Assembly: GCA_934424575.1 (NCBI GenBank) | Contig: CAKRXU010000017.1 | Span: 1-55,090, forward strand | Source: an uncultured Blautia sp. | GTDB taxonomy: Bacteria; Bacillota; Clostridia; Lachnospirales; Lachnospiraceae | DNA length: 55,090 nt | Direction: 5' to 3' | The notes under the pieces: generated by a model | Seen by the model: only the letters and a program-made list of their open reading frames with translations | Databases searched by the model: none | What the model was told of the DNA's origin: nothing | Position numbers and translations under genes: made by a program | Shown: positions 50,631 to 55,090 of the stretch, piece after piece | How the letters are laid out: each line of letters starts with the position of its first letter | How positions within the stretch are numbered: position 1 is the first letter of the stretch

Positions 50631-53267
50631 ATGGATAAAAAACCACTCCACTTATTACGCAGTCTGTCATTCATTCTCTCTGCCTCTGTTCTGGCCGGAA
50701 GTTTCCCTTCCTGTAACCCAGATGTCTTTGCAGAGACTACTGACATTGATTTTATCGATTCAGAAGAAACTTCCTCTGATACAGAAAGCAGCACAGAAAT
50801 TCCGGACAGCACCGAAGAAAATACCTTCGATACTCCCAATACAGAACTCACAAATCCTTCACAGGATTCTGCCGACGCTTCCGATGACGAACTTTTTTCT
50901 TCAGAAGAAAACGAACTTTTCACTTCCGGTGAAACTTCTGGCTCAGAAACTGACGGTCTGGATTATATTCTTGGACGTCCTATGACGGAAGAAGAACGCC
51001 AGGCACAGCTGGCACGTATGCAGAATCTCAATACTTTGACACCGGAAGAAGAGGTTGACAGTGATTTTTCTACTGCTACTGCTACATATGGTCTTCTCCC
51101 TGAAATCTATGATTCCAGAGAACAAAATCTTGTAACTCCTGTCAAATATCAGAATCCTTTTGGCATCTGCTGGGCTTTCAGCCTGATTTCCAATGTAGAA
51201 ACTTCTCTTCTGGAACGCGGCCTCGGAACCTGGGATCTCTCTGAAGAACATCTTGCTTATTTCCTTGCACATCGAACCAACGATCCTCTTGGAAATACAC
51301 CGAAAGATAAATTTATCCACAAAGGAAGTGATTACCATGACAGCGGAAACGGTATGATCGCCTCTTTCTTCCTCAGCACCTGGTCTGGCATGACTACGGA
51401 AGATAAAGTTCCGCTTCCTACAGATGAGACCCATACACAGGATTTTTCTTCCTCAATGATACCAGATGACAGTCTCGCTTACGATACATCTGTATATATG
51501 GAAGATGCTGTTTTTTCAGCATATGATAAAGAACGGACGAAACTGCTGATCTCCGAGTATGGATCTGTTTCAGCAATGATCTACATGGACAGTTCCGGAA
51601 AATATTACCGCCCGGATACAGCCGCATCCTGCTACCCTTATTCCAATTCTGTCAATCATGCAGTCACGCTCATTGGATGGAACGACAATTATAAAAAAGA
51701 AAATTTCACTTCCTCATCCAACGTTGAGAATGATGGAGCATGGATCGTCAAAAACAGTTATGATACAGACTGGGGTGATAATGGTTACTTTTATATTTCC
51801 TATGAGGATCAGTCTCTGAAAAATCTTGTATGTAATACAGCCGTCACTGATCCAGCGTATCCAAATAACTATTTTTACGACGGAGCAACTTCCAGTACCG
51901 TATCTTTTCCATTCAAAGCCGGCTATTCCATTGCCAATATCTTTACTGCCAAAGCCGGAAATGGAAATTATGAACAGCTTGGCGAAATTGTAACTGCTTC
52001 CAAAACTGACAATGCTTCCTATCAGATTCAGATTTATACCAATCTAAGTGATCCAAAAAATCCTGCCAGCGGCACTCCTGCCTTTGAAGAGCCTTTCGAA
52101 TATACACAGCCACTCGCCGGGATCGATACGATCACCCTCCCGGAACCTGTCCGGCTGGCTCCTGGATCTCGGTTTTCTGTTGTACTGACCCTGATCGGCT
52201 CACCGATCTCCTATTACGTAGAAAAATCCACCGAATTCGGCTGGATGGAAGTCATTGCCGGAATTGATAAAGGACAAAGTTTTTATTCCCAAAATTCCCA
52301 AAACTGGACGGATACTGCGACTCTGCCTGGTCCATACTGTTTTTCGATCAAAGCACACACCAGGACAATTTCAGGAGCTCCGACAGCTACTCCGCTTCCA
52401 ACACCGACGGCCACTCCGAAACCTACTGCTACCCCGAAACCTACTGCTACTCCGAAACCTACTGCTACCCCGAAACCTACCGCTACCCCGAAACCTACTG
52501 CTACCCCGAAACCTACTGCTACTCCGAAACCTACTGCTACTCCGACTCCGAAGCCACGCACTTATCAGGTTAAATATGTTAAAAATATAAAGCTTAATGT
52601 GGGAAATCTTCCTTCTGATAAAACAAAGTATACTTCTGGACGAAGTGTCAAAGTGAAAAATGCACCTTACTGCACTTCCCGCTTCTTCACCGGATGGAAT
52701 ACCCGTGCCGATGGAAAAGGAACCCAGTTTGCTCCAGGACAGACTTTCCGTATCAGACAAAATATCACTTTATATGCACAATGGCAGCTCAGCTATAAAG
52801 CTTCGTCATCGCTTATCTATCGTGTCACTGGAAAACAAACAGTTACCTGCTACGGAACTTCCAACAGCCGCCTGACAAAAGCCTCCATACCGGCCACGAT
52901 CAAATACCGCGGTATCACCTACAAGGTAACTTCCGTATGGACCAAGTCCTTTGCCGGAAAGAAAAATCTTTCCAGTGTTGTGATTGGAAACAATGTCTCT
53001 GCGATCGGAAGCCAGGCTTTTTACAATTGCAGGAATTTAAAAACCGTCACGATCGGCACCGGACTGACACGCATCAATTCACAGGCTTTCCGGAATGTCA
53101 AAGCAAAATGCGTCATCACGATCAAAAGCCAAAAGCTTTCCCTTGTCACCTCCCAGATCGACCAGGGCGTAAAACAGATGACCGTCCGCGTTCCAAAAGC
53201 GAAATATTCCGCTTATAACCGGCTGCTGCGAAAGAAGTCCAAGACGGTTTTGGTGAAACGGTTTTAA
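50631..53267 (+). CDS. Secreted papain-family (C1) protease with TPK repeats and BspA-like LRR
   Basis: 878 residues. Signal peptide (residues 1-35); acidic Ser/Thr/Glu-rich linker (36-110); C1A protease domain from about 155 to 395 with oxyanion Gln174, catalytic Cys180 (GICWAFS), His343 (NHAVTLIGW) and Asn375 (VKNSYDTDWG); a beta-rich domain to about 580; seven tandem TPKPTA units (595-636); an InlB-type repeat with FFTGWNTRADGKGTQFAPGQ; and C-terminal LRR_5/BspA repeats (VSAIGSQAFYNCRNLKTVTI). No LPxTG anchor. Probably secreted or loosely wall-bound, acting on host or dietary proteins; substrate unknown. GGAGG lies 7 bases before the ATG. Confidence 0.9.
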   Translation: MDKKPLHLLRSLSFILSASVLAGSFPSCNPDVFAETTDIDFIDSEETSSDTESSTEIPDSTEENTFDTPNTELTNPSQDSADASDDELFSSEENELFTSGETSGSETDGLDYILGRPMTEEERQAQLARMQNLNTLTPEEEVDSDFSTATATYGLLPEIYDSREQNLVTPVKYQNPFGICWAFSLISNVETSLLERGLGTWDLSEEHLAYFLAHRTNDPLGNTPKDKFIHKGSDYHDSGNGMIASFFLSTWSGMTTEDKVPLPTDETHTQDFSSSMIPDDSLAYDTSVYMEDAVFSAYDKERTKLLISEYGSVSAMIYMDSSGKYYRPDTAASCYPYSNSVNHAVTLIGWNDNYKKENFTSSSNVENDGAWIVKNSYDTDWGDNGYFYISYEDQSLKNLVCNTAVTDPAYPNNYFYDGATSSTVSFPFKAGYSIANIFTAKAGNGNYEQLGEIVTASKTDNASYQIQIYTNLSDPKNPASGTPAFEEPFEYTQPLAGIDTITLPEPVRLAPGSRFSVVLTLIGSPISYYVEKSTEFGWMEVIAGIDKGQSFYSQNSQNWTDTATLPGPYCFSIKAHTRTISGAPTATPLPTPTATPKPTATPKPTATPKPTATPKPTATPKPTATPKPTATPKPTATPTPKPRTYQVKYVKNIKLNVGNLPSDKTKYTSGRSVKVKNAPYCTSRFFTGWNTRADGKGTQFAPGQTFRIRQNITLYAQWQLSYKASSSLIYRVTGKQTVTCYGTSNSRLTKASIPATIKYRGITYKVTSVWTKSFAGKKNLSSVVIGNNVSAIGSQAFYNCRNLKTVTIGTGLTRINSQAFRNVKAKCVITIKSQKLSLVTSQIDQGVKQMTVRVPKAKYSAYNRLLRKKSKTVLVKRF
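52413..52538 (+). repeat. Seven 18-bp tandem repeats encoding TPKPTA
   Basis: Seven head-to-tail copies of ACTCCGAAACCTACTGCT with T/C changes at two positions, fully in frame in the protease gene. The protein unit TPKPTA forms a stiff spacer between the catalytic half and the C-terminal binding repeats. Copy number may vary between strains. Confidence 0.95.
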
Positions 53268-53284
53268 AGTATTATAAACGTGCA

Positions 53285-53330
53285 AAAATACCCCCGACAG
53301 AATGCTTTATTGCTCTGTCCGGGGTATTTT
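53285..53330 (+). terminator. Terminator after the protease gene
   Basis: AAAATACCCCCGACAGA pairs with TCTGTCCGGGGTATTTT with one mismatch. It also rules out an open frame that appears to start at 53302. Confidence 0.8.
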
Positions 53331-53370
53331 ATTCAAGAAAGGAACACCTTTTTGGCAAATTATACCAATA

Positions 53371-53676
53371 TCATCTTTAGGAAACGGGCTGCATGCCCAA
53401 AATAAACACGATCTATGCCGTACTATAAGTATACAAAACGACATAGACAAACTCAATACTTTCCAGCTCACACAGTTTCATTTATGGTGGTGCCAAGTGT
53501 GCCGGGCATGGGAGTTTAAGGAATATAATTTTTTAAAAGAGATTTCAGATGATATTGCCAAGAAGGCAACAAAGATATATGAGAAACAGATCAAAAAGAA
53601 TAAAGTTCTTCCTTATCATTGCGATTATCGAAAACTTGAACATGCACTTAGCGAATATAAAAAAGAAGAAAAATAG
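53371..53676 (+). other. Open frame without a usable start, possible gene remnant
   Basis: The frame is open from the terminator to a stop at 53676, but there is no ATG after 53302 and no ribosome site. The last 70 residues look protein-like (DDIAKKATKIYEKQIKKNK, Lys-rich, ending in EYKKEEK). A GTG in the middle is the only plausible start. I do not recognise a family. It may be the tail of a gene cut by insertion of the neighbouring element. Confidence 0.3.
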
Positions 53677-53866
53677 CACATTCTGTTTTTGTTCTCCTGT
53701 CCACAAACGAGAGGGACGTGTAGATGAGTTTCTTCAGGCTATGACAGATTCTGAAGTTCTTAAGAAACTCTACCAGGAATACGGGATAAAATAATTGCAG
53801 TAAAAAGCTCAGGAGAACGAAATATGTGAGGGGGGATTCCTCTAAATTCGCTTTCCTGAGCTTTTT
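53671..53866 (+). mobile_element. Internally deleted copy of the Rpn-nuclease element
   Basis: The left part (53671-53715) resembles the upstream leader of the intact copy (54104-54149: GCACATTC, CTCCTG, ACAAAC, GAGG in order). It is joined directly to the last 28 codons of the nuclease gene, reading GRVDEFLQAMTDSEVLKKLY to the stop at 53794. The shared downstream flank (53795-53823) and a terminator follow. The central roughly 830 bases are missing. It cannot make a nuclease. Confidence 0.75.
53802..53866 (+). terminator. Terminator at the end of the deleted nuclease copy
   Basis: A perfect 13-bp stem, AAAAAGCTCAGGA (53802-53814) and TCCTGAGCTTTTT (53854-53866), then more T. The intact copy has the same left arm near 55069-55081; its right arm lies beyond the window. 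Confidence 0.75.
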
Positions 53867-54103
53867 GTTTTCCATGGCTCGATATGAAGCAGACCACAGA
53901 GGCACTCAAAACGCCGGAAAACACCGTCCCCGGTGGTTTTCTGGATTTTCATTGACTGACCAGAAAGAACGTGTTAACATAAATTCAAAGCATATTTCTT
54001 AAAAGTTCAAGGCATTTGCCGTCTATTTATTTTTTCTAAAATCATTTCAGAAATCCATGCTTTTAAATTCCAATTACAGCAAAAGCAGGAGTTCTGAGAT
54101 AAA
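53867..54103. other. AT-rich spacer between the two nuclease copies
   Basis: No gene seen. It contains a hairpin, CCGGAAAACACC/GGTGGTTTTCTGG (53914-53945). Near 54074-54100 there is a stretch (AATTACAGCAAAAGC, AGGAG) that resembles the downstream flank of both nuclease copies (AATTGCAGTAAAAAGC, AGGAG). Confidence 0.4.
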
Positions 54104-54157
54104 ATAACGGCACATTCCGTTCTTGATCTCCTGCCCTACAAACAGGAGGTGCTGCCT

Positions 54158-55060
54158 ATGGCAAAAAGAAAGAACCGAAAAGATACTATAAAAAATGCAA
54201 GGAAACAGCCGACAGCAAACAGAAAATACAAAGATACTGTATTCCGAATGCTGTTCATGGATCGCAACAATTTATTATCACTTTATAATGCAGTGAACGG
54301 GAGCTCTTACGAAGATCCAGATGCTCTGGAAATCGTGACATTAGAAAATGCTGTCTATATGGGAATGAAGAATGACCTGGCGTTTATCGTGGATACAGGA
54401 TTGTTTTTGTATGAGCATCAATCCACGTACACACCAAACATGCCATTGAGAGACTTGTTTTATATATCAGGAGAATATCAGAAACTTGTAGATAACAGAT
54501 CTCTATACTCTTCAACCCTTCAAAAAATCCCGGCACCAAATTTCCTTGTATTTTATAATGGCGCGGAAAAGAAAGAAGACAATTGGGTCAATTATTTATC
54601 AGATGCGTATGAAAACCTGACAGGGGAAGCAAACCTTGAGTTGAAGGTTATTACTCTGAACATCAACGAAGGCCATAATAAAGAACTGATGGAACAATGC
54701 CAGATTCTCAGAGAATATGCACAATATGTTGCAAAAGTCAGGGAATATGCAAGCTATTATGATTTGAATGCCGCTGTAGAAAAAGCGGTAAATTACTGTA
54801 TTCAGAATAATATCCTTGCTGAATTTCTTCGAAAGAACAGGTCGGAGGTGATTGCGACGAGTATATTCGAGTATGATAAGGAAGAGGAAGAACGGAAGCT
54901 TAGAAAGGCAGAGTACGAAGCTGGCTTAAAGGACGGTGAAGATCATCTAAAGCTTTTATATGCAAAGCTGAAACAGGAGGGGCGTGTAGATGAGTTTCTT
55001 CAGGCTATGACGGATTCTGAAGTTCTTAAGAAACTCTACCAGAAATATGGGATAGAATAA
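54158..55060 (+). CDS. Rpn-family PD-(D/E)XK nuclease/putative transposase
   Basis: 300 residues. Resembles the Rpn (recombination-promoting nuclease; PD-(D/E)XK transposase-like) family common in Lachnospiraceae: a basic N-terminus, KYKDTVFRMLFMDRNNLLSL, the acidic FIVDTGLFLYEHQSTYTPNM core that fits the Asp...Glu-x-Gln nuclease motif, LFYISGEYQKLVD, FYNGAEKKED, and a late GRVDEFLQAMTDSEVLKKLY tail. GGAGG (54145-54149) sits 8 bases before ATG 54158; a GTG at 54149 overlaps it and is rejected. AAACAGGAGG occurs both at this ribosome site and at 54971-54980 inside the gene. Confidence 0.85.
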   Translation: MAKRKNRKDTIKNARKQPTANRKYKDTVFRMLFMDRNNLLSLYNAVNGSSYEDPDALEIVTLENAVYMGMKNDLAFIVDTGLFLYEHQSTYTPNMPLRDLFYISGEYQKLVDNRSLYSSTLQKIPAPNFLVFYNGAEKKEDNWVNYLSDAYENLTGEANLELKVITLNINEGHNKELMEQCQILREYAQYVAKVREYASYYDLNAAVEKAVNYCIQNNILAEFLRKNRSEVIATSIFEYDKEEEERKLRKAEYEAGLKDGEDHLKLLYAKLKQEGRVDEFLQAMTDSEVLKKLYQKYGIE

Positions 55061-55090
55061 TTGCAGTAAAAAGCTCAGGAGAACGAAATA

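Noticed and set aside
52413..52538. CRISPR-like regular repeat
   Set aside because: The 18-bp units are contiguous, have no spacers, and encode in-frame TPKPTA in the protease.
53302..53676. 124-codon open frame starting at ATG 53302
   Set aside because: The ATG lies inside the loop of the protease terminator. Only the later part is kept, as a possible remnant.

Overview
The window looks like chromosomal DNA of a gut Clostridia, most likely a Lachnospiraceae member (Blautia- or Ruminococcus-like). This rests on gene content and style: strong GGAGG Shine-Dalgarno sites, sigma-A type promoters, YesM/YesN-type two-component systems, several ribose-type ABC sugar importers, and gut functions such as bile salt hydrolase, oleate hydratase and urease. 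I cannot name a genus from the sequence alone. No rRNA, tRNA or CRISPR array is visible.

Layout. 1-1005: rpsI (cut by the window edge) and rplM with a long leader. 1067-3963: a TetR-type regulator and oleate hydratase. 3968-7060: an aromatic acid exporter-like membrane protein and pyruvate formate-lyase. 7132-8671: a three-gene unit with two EutS-like microcompartment shell proteins and an EutP GTPase. 8851-14658: a complete urease operon, ureA-B-C-I-E-F-G-D, behind one promoter and a leader terminator. 14726-17455: trpS and citrate synthase. 17491-18195: a remnant of an AlbA_2-type ATP-binding protein and an ArsC/Spx-like protein. 18349-20246: a plus-strand unit of a DUF3877-like protein, bile salt hydrolase and a 74-residue protein. 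20221-21204: an AraC regulator.

21315-50546 is almost entirely sugar metabolism. ABC importer 1 (21399-26048; substrate-binding protein like RhaS) is divergent from a response regulator/histidine kinase pair (26289-29677). Next come an arabinose/fucose isomerase-family enzyme and a rhamnulokinase (30171-33187), then ABC importer 2 (33258-38165), then a three-component sensor of membrane-anchored sugar-binding protein, kinase and response regulator (38250-42726). A six-gene block (42994-49818) encodes an aldo/keto reductase, a PfkB kinase, a GatD-like dehydrogenase, an FGGY kinase, a LacI regulator and a class II aldolase. A fucU/rbsD mutarotase is divergent from it. I read the block, with importer 2 and the three-component sensor, as a candidate non-PTS route for galactitol or a related hexitol: ABC uptake, phosphorylation by the FGGY kinase, oxidation by GatD, second phosphorylation by PfkB, and aldol cleavage to triose phosphates.

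50631-53330 encodes a large secreted papain-family protease with Thr-Pro-Lys repeats and BspA-type leucine-rich repeats. 53371-55090 is AT-rich accessory DNA with an Rpn/PD-(D/E)XK nuclease gene and an internally deleted older copy of it. The best leads are the hexitol block and its sensor, the orphan EutS-EutS-EutP unit, the urease leader attenuator, the two GC-rich palindromic islands around the gatD-pfkB-reductase genes, and the paired nuclease elements.
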